This document shows, piece by piece, positions 6,960 through 13,851 of a DNA stretch of 14,063 nt. The translations under genes and the position numbers were made by a program. Position 1 is the stretch's first letter; each line of letters begins with the position of its first letter. The notes beneath the pieces are model-generated. The model was not told the origin of the DNA, did not search any database, and saw only the letters and a program-made list of their open reading frames with translations. The DNA comes from Sulfurovum sp. (GTDB lineage Bacteria > Campylobacterota > Campylobacteria > Campylobacterales > Sulfurovaceae). The stretch is from positions 1 through 14,063 of the forward strand of contig JALSSQ010000138.1 in the NCBI GenBank assembly GCA_026984165.1. Reading direction: 5' to 3'.

Positions 6960-7146
6960 TGCACCTATGGATGATTTTCAAATAGAGAGTTTTGAACCTC
7001 GACATCTTAAAAAAGCAAGAGAATCGTTAGAGAAACATCTTAAAGCAGTAGAGATACATGCCAAATTAAATAATGAGTACAAAAAAGGTATTCTCAAAGA
7101 GCCTGGTTTTTGGGATAAACTAAAAAAATATTTTCTATCTAAATAG
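6949..7146 (+). CDS. 65-residue charged protein, last gene of the motor cluster
   Basis: The start overlaps the end of the OmpA-family gene by 11 bases in another frame, with AAAAGG at 6937-6942 as ribosome site; a second in-frame ATG lies six codons on. The protein has an acidic N-terminus (DDAPMDD), a long Lys/Glu helix (about residues 18-47), and a basic aromatic end GFWDKLKKYFLSK that could form an amphipathic helix lying on the membrane. There is no signal peptide and no known family. The overlap suggests translational coupling and therefore a role with the motor pair, perhaps as a cytoplasmic accessory to the channel; this is inference. The opposite-strand frame here is a shadow. Confidence 0.65.
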   Translation: MLDDAPMDDFQIESFEPRHLKKARESLEKHLKAVEIHAKLNNEYKKGILKEPGFWDKLKKYFLSK

Positions 7147-7230
7147 ACATATACAGTTAAAGACAAGAGTATTTGACCCTATTTATAGTCAAAAAAAGTA
7201 TGAAATAGTTCTAAAGTTTGAATAAATTCC

Positions 7231-7250
7231 AGAGTACTTTACTCTTTTAT
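7231..7250 (+). terminator. Weak intrinsic terminator after the five-gene cluster
   Basis: AGAGTA (7231-7236), a CTT loop and TACTCT (7240-7245) form a perfect six-pair hairpin, followed by TTTAT. The stem is short and AT-rich, so termination may be partial. Confidence 0.4.
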
Positions 7251-7311
7251 AACTTCACAAACCTTACACTTTTCTATCCTATGATATAGATATATATACA
7301 AAGGATACAGT

Positions 7312-7833
7312 ATGATAAAAATAAAATATTTGGGTGTCATCATCATTGCGTCAAGTATGTTCGTTTTTTCAGGTTGTGTACAACAATCAGATACTTTTTA
7401 TAATCATAATGGGTATGATAATAATGTACCAAGAGCACATGTTTCATTAGTTTCTTATACATATCCTTACTATTATAATAGACCTTATTATTATTTGAAT
7501 GGACGCTATTATTATGGAGGGTATTATCATAATGGTTTTTATCATTTTGGGCATAGACGATTTAGATATGGACATTATTATCTACATGGTTATAGATATT
7601 ATAATGGAAGACGTTATCGTGCAATTAATGGTAAATACGGATACTATAGAAATAGAGGTGCATACCAGCGGTTACATCATTATAGACATAATGTGAGAAA
7701 CAGAGAATATGTTAGAAGTCACCAATATAGTAAATCAAGAGTCCGTCATGGTTCACACATAAGACATAGAAGTTATGTAGGTTCACAGAATACTGTTGTG
7801 TCACACAGAACAAGAGAAAGACACTCAAGATAA
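7312..7833 (+). CDS. Tyr/His/Arg-rich lipoprotein, function unknown
   Basis: A 173-residue protein with a lipoprotein signal peptide: MIKIKY, a hydrophobic core, and lipobox FSGC with Cys22. The mature part of 152 residues is low in complexity; by my count it holds 31 Tyr and 16 His, with many Arg and Gly. Its first half is made of short aromatic units such as PYYYNRPYYYLNGRYYYGG, while the second half (from about residue 95) is more basic, with RH, SH and HR pairs. No known domain is visible. The ribosome site AAGGA (7301-7305) fits the ATG. It is separated from the motor cluster by a weak terminator and ends in a strong one, so it is probably monocistronic. It may bind metal, polysaccharide or another envelope polymer, but the composition alone does not decide. 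Confidence 0.75.
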   Translation: MIKIKYLGVIIIASSMFVFSGCVQQSDTFYNHNGYDNNVPRAHVSLVSYTYPYYYNRPYYYLNGRYYYGGYYHNGFYHFGHRRFRYGHYYLHGYRYYNGRRYRAINGKYGYYRNRGAYQRLHHYRHNVRNREYVRSHQYSKSRVRHGSHIRHRSYVGSQNTVVSHRTRERHSR

Positions 7834-7855
7834 GACTTGAGTGTTGTCTTTTTTT
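7817..7855 (+). terminator. Strong intrinsic terminator of the Tyr/His-rich lipoprotein gene
   Basis: ACACTCAAG (7821-7829) pairs perfectly with CTTGAGTGT (7836-7844) around a six-base loop that contains the stop codon, and seven T follow at 7849-7855. AAAGAC/GTCTTT can extend the stem outward with a small bulge. On the minus strand the hairpin is followed only by CTTTCTC, so it may act weakly for sorB as well. Confidence 0.8.
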
Positions 7856-8162
7856 ATTTTTCTTTATTGTTTCCGTAATGTTCGAAGAGATAGTCTGTCA
7901 CAATTTTTGCAGATTTTTCGTCTATAGGCGCTTTAAAATGTTTTATCATTTTATCTACTTTTCCACGCCAAAATTGTCGAGACTGTCTTCCTTGGTTGAT
8001 AATATAACCAAAAGAGTGACACATAAGGCAGTTGGCTTGAACTGCATCAAATCCTTTTCCCATCTTAATAGGAAATGCCACATAAGGTACCTCTATATTC
8101 TCTTTGACTTGTGCAAAAAGTGATGATGCCAATAAAACTGTAATCAAAATCATTTTTTTCAT
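7854..8162 (-). CDS. sorB: Monohaem cytochrome c subunit of sulfite dehydrogenase
   Basis: A 102-residue exported cytochrome c. A signal peptide (about residues 1-17, MKKMILITVLLASSLFA) precedes a single haem site CLMCH (45-49). The following FGYIINQGRQ, FWRGKVDKMI and APIDEKSAKIVTDYL segments resemble SorB, the small haem subunit of SorAB; possible axial Met ligands include Met72. It should take electrons from the molybdenum cofactor of SorA and pass them to the respiratory chain. Its ATG overlaps the sorA stop by one base (TAATG), so the two are translated together. A SoxD identity is unlikely, because that is a larger, usually dihaem protein. Confidence 0.85.
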   Translation of the reverse strand: MKKMILITVLLASSLFAQVKENIEVPYVAFPIKMGKGFDAVQANCLMCHSFGYIINQGRQSRQFWRGKVDKMIKHFKAPIDEKSAKIVTDYLFEHYGNNKEK

Positions 8163-9367
8163 TATACTACCTCCACAGTAACTTTGTCTATACCATTGTA
8201 TTTATATCCGCCATGATTCCATTTTATCTCTTTATCAAAGGGTTGCTCTTGACCTATCTTGTTAATAGCTTTTGCCATAATAGTTTTTTCCCCAAATTCT
8301 AAAGGTTTAAATGTATATCTGAATGTTCTGTAGGCATAACGCCCAAGTTTACCATCGTCTAGTAGTGCTTTGTCCCAGGTTTTGCCACCATCAAGTGAAA
8401 TCATTACATCTTGTATGCCATGTCCGTCATCCCAAGCTACCCCGCGTACAACTACAGCTGATTTGTTATTGATTTTTGCACCATTTGTCGGATATCCTAT
8501 AACTGATTTAACATTCATCTTTCTAATAGGTTTTGTTTTGGGTGCTTTTTTTTGTGGTGTTTCACATTCACATTTGTTATCTGGAACACGGTAGGCTACG
8601 TCCATAAAGAAAAGATGTTTATATTTATTTGTAACTGTAATATTTGAAAGCATTTTTACCCATGAATCAGAATAGGTACCAGGGATAATAAGTCTTAGTG
8701 GATATCCATTAAGATAAGGTAAATCTTCACCATTCATTTCATAAGCTAAAATAACATGGTCATCTAATTCATCCAAATGAAGCTCACGTACAAAATTTGG
8801 TGTTTCATAGTATGCTGCTTTCTCAGAACCATTAAACCCTATCCACTCTGCATCTCTTTTGAGTCCAGCATGATCAAGAATATCGCTAAGTCTTACTCCT
8901 TTCCATGTGGCACAGCCCATAGCACCTGAACCCCATTGAATACCGCCTGCAATAGGTGTAAAAGCTGAACGGCTATTCCCACCACATTGTAATACAGCAG
9001 TAACTTCTACTTGTTCAAATTTTGTTTTTAGCTCATTTAGAGAGATTTTGAGTTCTTTTTCTACCAAACCATTAACAGAAATAGTAAAAGTATCAGGATC
9101 AATATGCGTAGGGATATCAGGCATATGCCATCTTACAAAAAATTGATCATTTGGTGTAAGTGCTGAGGTGAAAACTTCTCTAGGTGTTTCTAATAGTGGT
9201 GGTCTGTCTGAGTACATAATAAGTGGTCTTTTCTCAGGAAAAGCCACAGTAGAAACCTTACGGTTATCAATAGGTTGGTGTGTTAGATTTGCTTCTGCTG
9301 TGCTGGAACCCACAGCAGCAGCTCCAGCTACAACGGCAGCCTTTTTAAAAAAATCTCTTCTTTCCAT
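8162..9367 (-). CDS. sorA: Tat-exported molybdopterin sulfite dehydrogenase catalytic subunit
   Basis: A 401-residue sulfite-oxidase family enzyme, expected to oxidise sulfite to sulfate in the periplasm. A twin-arginine signal ERRDFFKKAAVVAGAA opens the protein (residues 2-17). The molybdopterin domain spans about 50-260, with the Mo-ligating Cys128 in VLQCGGNSRSAF, GSGAMGCATWKGVRL (146-160) and PLRLIIPGTYSDSWVKML (223-240). A C-terminal dimerisation domain (about 285-395) includes SLDGGKTWDKALL. The SDSWVKML version and the monohaem partner favour SorA over SoxC. The linker between domains is odd: KCECETPQKKAPKTKP (265-280) with Cys266 and Cys268. The ribosome site AAAGGA (9373-9378) supports the ATG. 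Confidence 0.9.
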   Translation of the reverse strand: MERRDFFKKAAVVAGAAAVGSSTAEANLTHQPIDNRKVSTVAFPEKRPLIMYSDRPPLLETPREVFTSALTPNDQFFVRWHMPDIPTHIDPDTFTISVNGLVEKELKISLNELKTKFEQVEVTAVLQCGGNSRSAFTPIAGGIQWGSGAMGCATWKGVRLSDILDHAGLKRDAEWIGFNGSEKAAYYETPNFVRELHLDELDDHVILAYEMNGEDLPYLNGYPLRLIIPGTYSDSWVKMLSNITVTNKYKHLFFMDVAYRVPDNKCECETPQKKAPKTKPIRKMNVKSVIGYPTNGAKINNKSAVVVRGVAWDDGHGIQDVMISLDGGKTWDKALLDDGKLGRYAYRTFRYTFKPLEFGEKTIMAKAINKIGQEQPFDKEIKWNHGGYKYNGIDKVTVEVV

Positions 9368-9384
9368 AAATGTCCTTTATATTT

Positions 9385-9390
9385 ATTATA
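9385..9390 (-). promoter_or_regulatory. -10 box of the sorAB promoter
   Basis: TATAAT on the minus strand lies 18 bases before the sorA ATG, with only a weak -35-like TTTAAA (9407-9412). The implied leader is very short, about 11 bases, and begins at the ribosome site. A more distant promoter is not excluded. Confidence 0.45.
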
Positions 9391-9444
9391 AGTTAGGAGA
9401 TTATGGTTTAAACTCTCTTAGTATGTGCTGAATAAGGTATTTTT

Positions 9445-9461
9445 TTAGTGCATTAGTGCAC
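9445..9461. repeat. Tandem 8-bp repeat forming a 14-bp palindrome upstream of sorAB
   Basis: TTAGTGCA occurs twice head to tail (9445-9452 and 9453-9460). The junction also makes the inverted repeat GTGCA-TTAG-TGCAC (9448-9461). It lies 80-95 bases before sorA, upstream of the likely promoter, where an activator could bind. Another TGCAC is at 9485-9489. Confidence 0.45.
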
Positions 9462-9523
9462 AAGTCTATTTTTAGAGAGATAATTGCACATTTTTATTGA
9501 TTTGTATAATCACTAAAAGTGTT

Positions 9524-9667
9524 TTAATAGCCTTGCATCTCACCTTCAAGATAGATAATCGCTTGCTTAAGTGCATCAAGTACACTTATATTTTCTTCAT
9601 CCATCTTTTCAAGGGCTAAAAGACGTAGTTTTTCCAAATAGCATGTAAGCAGTGCTTCATTGTTCAT
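9524..9667 (-). CDS. 47-residue conserved-looking small protein, function unknown
   Basis: The reading frame starts MNNEALLTCYLEKLRLLAL and ends LEGEMQGY before TAA. It overlaps the end of the HIT-family gene by 11 bases and is preceded by AAGGAA (9675-9680), a good ribosome site about seven bases from the ATG. The sequence is soluble and mostly helical, with Leu-rich amphipathic helices (about residues 4-22 and 27-43). There is no signal peptide or known domain. Its coupling to the end of the carB operon suggests co-transcription. It is shorter than most gene finders allow, but the ribosome site, codon use and overlap style argue that it is real. Confidence 0.6.
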   Translation of the reverse strand: MNNEALLTCYLEKLRLLALEKMDEENISVLDALKQAIIYLEGEMQGY

Positions 9668-10022
9668 GTAAAATTTCCTTAATTTTGGTACAGAAATACT
9701 CAAAAGAGGGAAGGTTTAGCTGTGCATCTCTTTGTTTTGTGCCCCACATAGGTTCAGGGAAATAACTGTCTTCTTTAAATCGTGCCATAACATGCCAATG
9801 TACATGAGGCATATAGTTACCAAAAGAGGCGATATTGATTTTGTCAGGCTGGTAATAGGCTATCATCTCTTTTTCTATGACATCTAGTAAATGATATATT
9901 TCTCCTTTTATCTTTTGGGGAACTTCGCTCATCTCTTTGTAGGGCTGTTGTGTAAAAATTTTAAGCCAAGGTATCTCTGAAGATTCTACTTCTACTCTCA
10001 CATTTTCATTTTCAAAAAGCAT
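9657..10022 (-). CDS. HIT-family nucleotide hydrolase
   Basis: A 121-residue soluble protein with the histidine-triad motif PHVHWHVMAR, giving His73, His75 and His77; the last is expected to be the nucleophile. HIT proteins cleave nucleotide phosphate bonds, for example in diadenosine polyphosphates or AMP-linked amines. The segment before the triad, ASFGNYM, differs from the common GQSV pattern, and an unusual SYFPEPMWGTKQRD follows it, so this is a divergent branch and the substrate is uncertain. The start lies three bases after the preceding stop, and the end overlaps the 47-codon gene. Confidence 0.85.
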   Translation of the reverse strand: MLFENENVRVEVESSEIPWLKIFTQQPYKEMSEVPQKIKGEIYHLLDVIEKEMIAYYQPDKINIASFGNYMPHVHWHVMARFKEDSYFPEPMWGTKQRDAQLNLPSFEYFCTKIKEILHEQ

Positions 10023-10025
10023 AGA

Positions 10026-10472
10026 CTAGCGTATCCTTTGTATGTTCTTTATGCCAAGTTTATAGATACTTGAGGGCTTACTTTTTTGCGTTAGAGGTTC
10101 TACTATCACATCTGCAACCTCTTTGGCAAATGATGCATTATAGTCATGGTTAGTGAGATTTGCAGAAGTGGTGTACGCCCATGTAAGACGATCTAAGAGC
10201 AGCAAATGATGTTTCTCTTTTATGACCCTGTATGAATAGGTATTGGGCATGATAAAAGTTGTTTTGCAACTTCGTCTGACCCTGTTTTTATGCATAGCTG
10301 GTACACGGGTGAATTGTTTTAGAGTCCAAAGACTATTAACTGCTTTGATATAGTGTTTATGGGAAGGACGTTTTTTAATAGCGGTAAGTTTCTCTTTATT
10401 TTGGGAGACAAAACCGATAGTCGTATCGGTTTGTGTGAGAAATACAAGCTTAGCTAAGTGTTTATTGTTCAT
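10026..10472 (-). CDS. Short Sua5/YciO/YrdC-family (TsaC-like) protein
   Basis: A 148-residue protein with the hallmarks of the YrdC fold: an opening strand and TDTTIGFVS (residues 15-23), AIKKRPSHKHYIKAV (31-45) where TsaC has its KR-P-nucleotide motif, TTFIMP (71-76), and WAYTTSANLTNHDY (98-111) matching the STSAN motif. TsaC makes threonylcarbamoyl-AMP for the t6A modification at position 37 of ANN-decoding tRNAs. The protein is about 40 residues shorter than E. coli TsaC, chiefly between residues 50 and 95. It may be the organism's t6A enzyme or a paralogue. The gene starts 14 bases after carB, within the same operon. Confidence 0.78.
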   Translation of the reverse strand: MNNKHLAKLVFLTQTDTTIGFVSQNKEKLTAIKKRPSHKHYIKAVNSLWTLKQFTRVPAMHKNRVRRSCKTTFIMPNTYSYRVIKEKHHLLLLDRLTWAYTTSANLTNHDYNASFAKEVADVIVEPLTQKSKPSSIYKLGIKNIQRIR

Positions 10473-10486
10473 TACTGACTGCTTAT

Positions 10487-13400
10487 TTAACTTAGATAGT
10501 CTTGCAATGCTTTAGGGTGGAGTTGTCCGCCTGTTGCTTTAAGTTCTTTGATAGCCATAGCTGTAGCTTTTGCCGCAGCAAGCGTAGTAAAGTAGGCAAC
10601 ATGGTTTGCAAGTACAGATTGTCTGATGGTTCTAGCATCTGTTTTGCTTCCTGCATTGTCTGAAGTATTGATAGCGATGGCTATCTCTTCATTTTTTATC
10701 ATATCATCAATGTTTGGACGACCTTCAGAGATTTTAAGTACTTTGGTTGAGGCTACCCCTGCAGTTTCCAGTGCAGCATGTGTGCCTGATGTGGCTACTA
10801 TTTCAAATCCGAGATCTGTAAACATTTTACCTATTTCTCCAGCATTTGGCTTGTCTGCTTCTGTAAGTGAAAGGAATATTTTTCCCTCAAGTGGAATATT
10901 GTTTTTAGATGCAAACTGAGATTTGGCAAATGACATACCAAAGTTCTCAGAGATTCCCATCACTTCCCCTGTTGACTTCATCTCAGGCCCTAAAATAAGG
11001 TCTGAGCCTGGTAATTTGTTAAAAGGGAATACTGCTTCTTTGACGGCTACATGGTTTTTGAGTGTTGGCTCCATAATCTTTTTGTCAAAATTCACAACGT
11101 TAAAGGTATCATAGAATTTCAATGCTTCTTTTAAGTCACCTTGTATCATGACTCTTGTGGCTACCTTAGCCAAAGGTACACCTGTCGCTTTAGAGACAAA
11201 TGGCACTGTACGAGAAGCTCTGGGATTTACTTCGATAAGGTAAATCTCACCTTTGTAGATAGCATATTGAATATTCATCAGTCCAACTACACCCAAACCA
11301 AGGGCAATGGCCGCTGTCTGTTTTTTCACCTCTTCTTGTAGTTCTTGTGAAATACTCACAGGAGGTAAAGAACACGCCGAGTCTCCAGAGTGGATACCTG
11401 CTTCTTCGATGTGTTGCATCACAGAACCGATGTAAACATCTTTCCCGTCACAAATGGCATCCACATCTAGCTCAATGGCATTGTCAAGGAATTTGTCTAT
11501 AAGCACAGGTGCATCATTTGATACAGAGACAGCTTCATCCATGTATTGGTTGAGTTCTTCATCTGAATAGACTGTTTTCATACCACGTCCACCCAGTACA
11601 AAGGAAGGACGTACAAGTACAGGATATCCAATACGGTTTGCTACGATAACGGCTTTTTCTTTTTCAAATACTGTATCGTTATCTGGTTGCTTCAGACCAA
11701 GTTCATGGATAAATGAAGAGAAGAGTTCTCTATCTTCAGCAAGGTCAATCACTTTTGCTGTAGTACCAGAGATTTTAGCACCAATGGCTGTAAGGTCTTT
11801 CGCCAATTTAAGTGGTGTTTGTCCACCAAAGTGTACGATGACCCCATCAGGTTTTTCTATCTCAATAACGTTTCTTACATGTTCAAAATCAATAGGTTCA
11901 AAGTAGAGAACATCTGACGTATCATAATCTGTCGAAACGGTCTCAGGGTTACAGTTATACATGATAGACTTCACACCCATGTCTTCCAGGGCAAAAGCAG
12001 CATGCACACAACAGTAGTCAAACTCAATCCCTTGACCAATACGGTTGGGTCCACCACCTATCACAAGCACTTTTCGTTCTTGTGAGGTAGCAGGTAGTAA
12101 GGAGTATGTAGTAGGTACTTTAGTGATGTTTGTTGTGGAGTAGAGGTACGGAGTAAGTGCTTTGAACTCTGCGGCACAGGTGTCAACTTCGTTATATTCC
12201 AGTGTAATACCCATTTTTTCTCTTGCGTTATAGATGTCATTTTCTGAGAGTTTGAGCCCCTCTTTTTTATTGATAACTTGGGCTATCATGGCATCTGAAA
12301 AACCTTCTGCTTTGACTTGGCGTAGTCTTGTGGCATCTGAGAGTAGGGCGATGTCCATCTCTTTTTCACGAAGGGCAAGCTCTTCTAGTTGGTAGAGAAA
12401 CCATCTGTCAATTTTACATAAATCAAAAAGTGCTTCAACACTCATACCCCGTCTCAGTCCTTCAAAAACATACAACATACGATCAGCATGTGGGCGGCGT
12501 ATTTCACGTACAAGTTCTTCACCGTTACACTTGATAGGGTTAAAGCCTATAAGACCAGTTTCAAGTGAACAAAGCGCTTTTTGGAAAGACTCTTTGAAGG
12601 TACGACCAATTGCCATCGCTTCTCCTACAGATTTCATCGCTGTAGTCAGGGTAGAGTCTGCCATTGGAAACTTTTCAAAGGTAAATCTAGGAAGTTTTGT
12701 CACAATGTAGTCAATCACTGGCTCAAATGAGGCAGGTGTCCCTGTAATATCATTGCTAATCTCATCAAGGGTAAATCCAACAGCAAGTAGAGTAGCTACT
12801 TTGGCGATAGGGTAACCTGTCGCTTTAGATGCCAGTGCAGAGGAGCGAGATACTCTTGGGTTCATCTCGATGACAATCATGCGACCTGTCTCTGGGTTGA
12901 TAGAGAATTGTACATTGGAACCACCCGTATCGACACCAATTTCACGTAAAATCTTAAAAGAGGCATCTCTCATATTTTGGTACTCTTTGTCGGTAAGTGT
13001 CAGTGCAGGTGCAACAGTAATAGAGTCACCTGTATGTACACCCATAGGGTCAAAGTTTTCTATGGAACAAACGATAATACAGTTATCTGCCTTGTCACGT
13101 ATCACTTCCATTTCATACTCTTTCCATCCAAGGAGAGATTCCATAATTTCGATTTCACTGATAGGTGAAGCATCTAAGCCTTCCTGTGCGAGTTTTTTAA
13201 ACTCATCAATGTTATATGCAACCCCAGAACCTCCACCAGCCATGGTAAATGACGCTCTGGAAATGACAGGAAAACCTATCTCTTTGGCTACATTTAGTGC
13301 CTCTTCGAGTGTGTAGGCATTGGCACTCTTGGGCAAATCCATGCCTATTTTTTGCATTGCTTCATTAAAAAGCTGTCTATCTTCCCCTTTTTTAATTGCC

Positions 13401-13756
13401 TCAGGATTTGCACCCAAAAATTCTACACCTTTTAACATCCCCGCTTCATACATATCCATAGCTACATTGAGCGCAGTTTGTCCACCCATGGTAGGTAAAA
13501 TGGCATCAATATTTTCCTGTTTGATAATTTTAGAGATAACTTCTGGTGTAATAGGCTCAATATAGGTTCTGTCGGCAAACTCAGGGTCGGTCATAATAGT
13601 AGCAGGGTTGGAGTTGATAAGTATCACTCTATAGCCTAGTTCTTTAAGTGTTTTAGCCGCTTGCGTACCAGAATAGTCAAATTCACAGGCCTGTCCAATA
13701 ACGATAGGGCCTGAACCGATAAGTAAAATAGTGTTGATGTCAGTGCGTTTTGGCAT
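10487..13756 (-). CDS. carB: Carbamoyl-phosphate synthase large subunit
   Basis: A 1089-residue enzyme, close to the 1073 of E. coli CarB. It makes carbamoyl phosphate from bicarbonate, glutamine-derived ammonia and two ATP for arginine and pyrimidine synthesis, with CarA (not in the window). Two homologous ATP-grasp halves are clear. The first starts ILLIGSGPIVIGQACEFDYS and has EMNPRVSRSSALASKATGYP; the second starts VLVIGGGPNRIGQGIEFDY and has EVNPRASRTVPFVSKATGVP. The oligomerisation region lies between them, and the C-terminal allosteric MGS-like domain (about the last 150 residues) includes KMFTDLGFEIVATSGTHAAL. The ribosome site AAGGG (13766-13770) supports the start. First gene of an operon with the YrdC-like, HIT and 47-codon genes. 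Confidence 0.98.
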   Translation of the reverse strand: MPKRTDINTILLIGSGPIVIGQACEFDYSGTQAAKTLKELGYRVILINSNPATIMTDPEFADRTYIEPITPEVISKIIKQENIDAILPTMGGQTALNVAMDMYEAGMLKGVEFLGANPEAIKKGEDRQLFNEAMQKIGMDLPKSANAYTLEEALNVAKEIGFPVISRASFTMAGGGSGVAYNIDEFKKLAQEGLDASPISEIEIMESLLGWKEYEMEVIRDKADNCIIVCSIENFDPMGVHTGDSITVAPALTLTDKEYQNMRDASFKILREIGVDTGGSNVQFSINPETGRMIVIEMNPRVSRSSALASKATGYPIAKVATLLAVGFTLDEISNDITGTPASFEPVIDYIVTKLPRFTFEKFPMADSTLTTAMKSVGEAMAIGRTFKESFQKALCSLETGLIGFNPIKCNGEELVREIRRPHADRMLYVFEGLRRGMSVEALFDLCKIDRWFLYQLEELALREKEMDIALLSDATRLRQVKAEGFSDAMIAQVINKKEGLKLSENDIYNAREKMGITLEYNEVDTCAAEFKALTPYLYSTTNITKVPTTYSLLPATSQERKVLVIGGGPNRIGQGIEFDYCCVHAAFALEDMGVKSIMYNCNPETVSTDYDTSDVLYFEPIDFEHVRNVIEIEKPDGVIVHFGGQTPLKLAKDLTAIGAKISGTTAKVIDLAEDRELFSSFIHELGLKQPDNDTVFEKEKAVIVANRIGYPVLVRPSFVLGGRGMKTVYSDEELNQYMDEAVSVSNDAPVLIDKFLDNAIELDVDAICDGKDVYIGSVMQHIEEAGIHSGDSACSLPPVSISQELQEEVKKQTAAIALGLGVVGLMNIQYAIYKGEIYLIEVNPRASRTVPFVSKATGVPLAKVATRVMIQGDLKEALKFYDTFNVVNFDKKIMEPTLKNHVAVKEAVFPFNKLPGSDLILGPEMKSTGEVMGISENFGMSFAKSQFASKNNIPLEGKIFLSLTEADKPNAGEIGKMFTDLGFEIVATSGTHAALETAGVASTKVLKISEGRPNIDDMIKNEEIAIAINTSDNAGSKTDARTIRQSVLANHVAYFTTLAAAKATAMAIKELKATGGQLHPKALQDYLS

Positions 13757-13785
13757 AGAGAGATACCCTTGATTTTTAGTTTGAT

Positions 13786-13791
13786 ATTATA
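13786..13791 (-). promoter_or_regulatory. -10 box of the carB operon promoter
   Basis: TATAAT on the minus strand, 30 bases before the carB ATG, would give a leader of about 23 bases that includes the ribosome site. The -35 region falls inside the upstream terminator hairpin and has no good match. Confidence 0.45.
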
Positions 13792-13800
13792 CGCCCAATA

Positions 13801-13832
13801 GGCTCAAAAAGCCCTTAAAATCAAAGGACTTT
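13801..13832 (-). terminator. Intrinsic terminator between the lysine-rich gene and carB
   Basis: Read on the minus strand, AAAGTCCTT (13832-13824) pairs with AAGGGCTTT (13816-13808) around a seven-base loop, nine pairs with one G-U, and the stem runs into TTTTTG. A smaller GGCT/AGCC hairpin (13801-13813) overlaps it. Confidence 0.5.
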
Positions 13833-13851
13833 AAAAAGAAATGAAGCCCCT

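Noticed and set aside
7172..7193. Inverted repeat TTTGAC-N10-GTCAAA after the 65-codon gene
   Set aside because: Only six pairs with a ten-base loop and an A-run rather than a T-run on the coding strand; it does not look like a terminator, and chance is likely.
7854..9367. SoxCD sulfur dehydrogenase
   Set aside because: The haem subunit is a 102-residue monohaem protein and the catalytic subunit has SorA-like motifs; no soxY or soxZ genes are adjacent.
12870..13316. 148-codon plus-strand open frame inside carB
   Set aside because: It is antisense to a highly conserved carB region and has no ribosome site; it is a shadow of the real gene. The same applies to the other plus-strand frames within 10626-13565.
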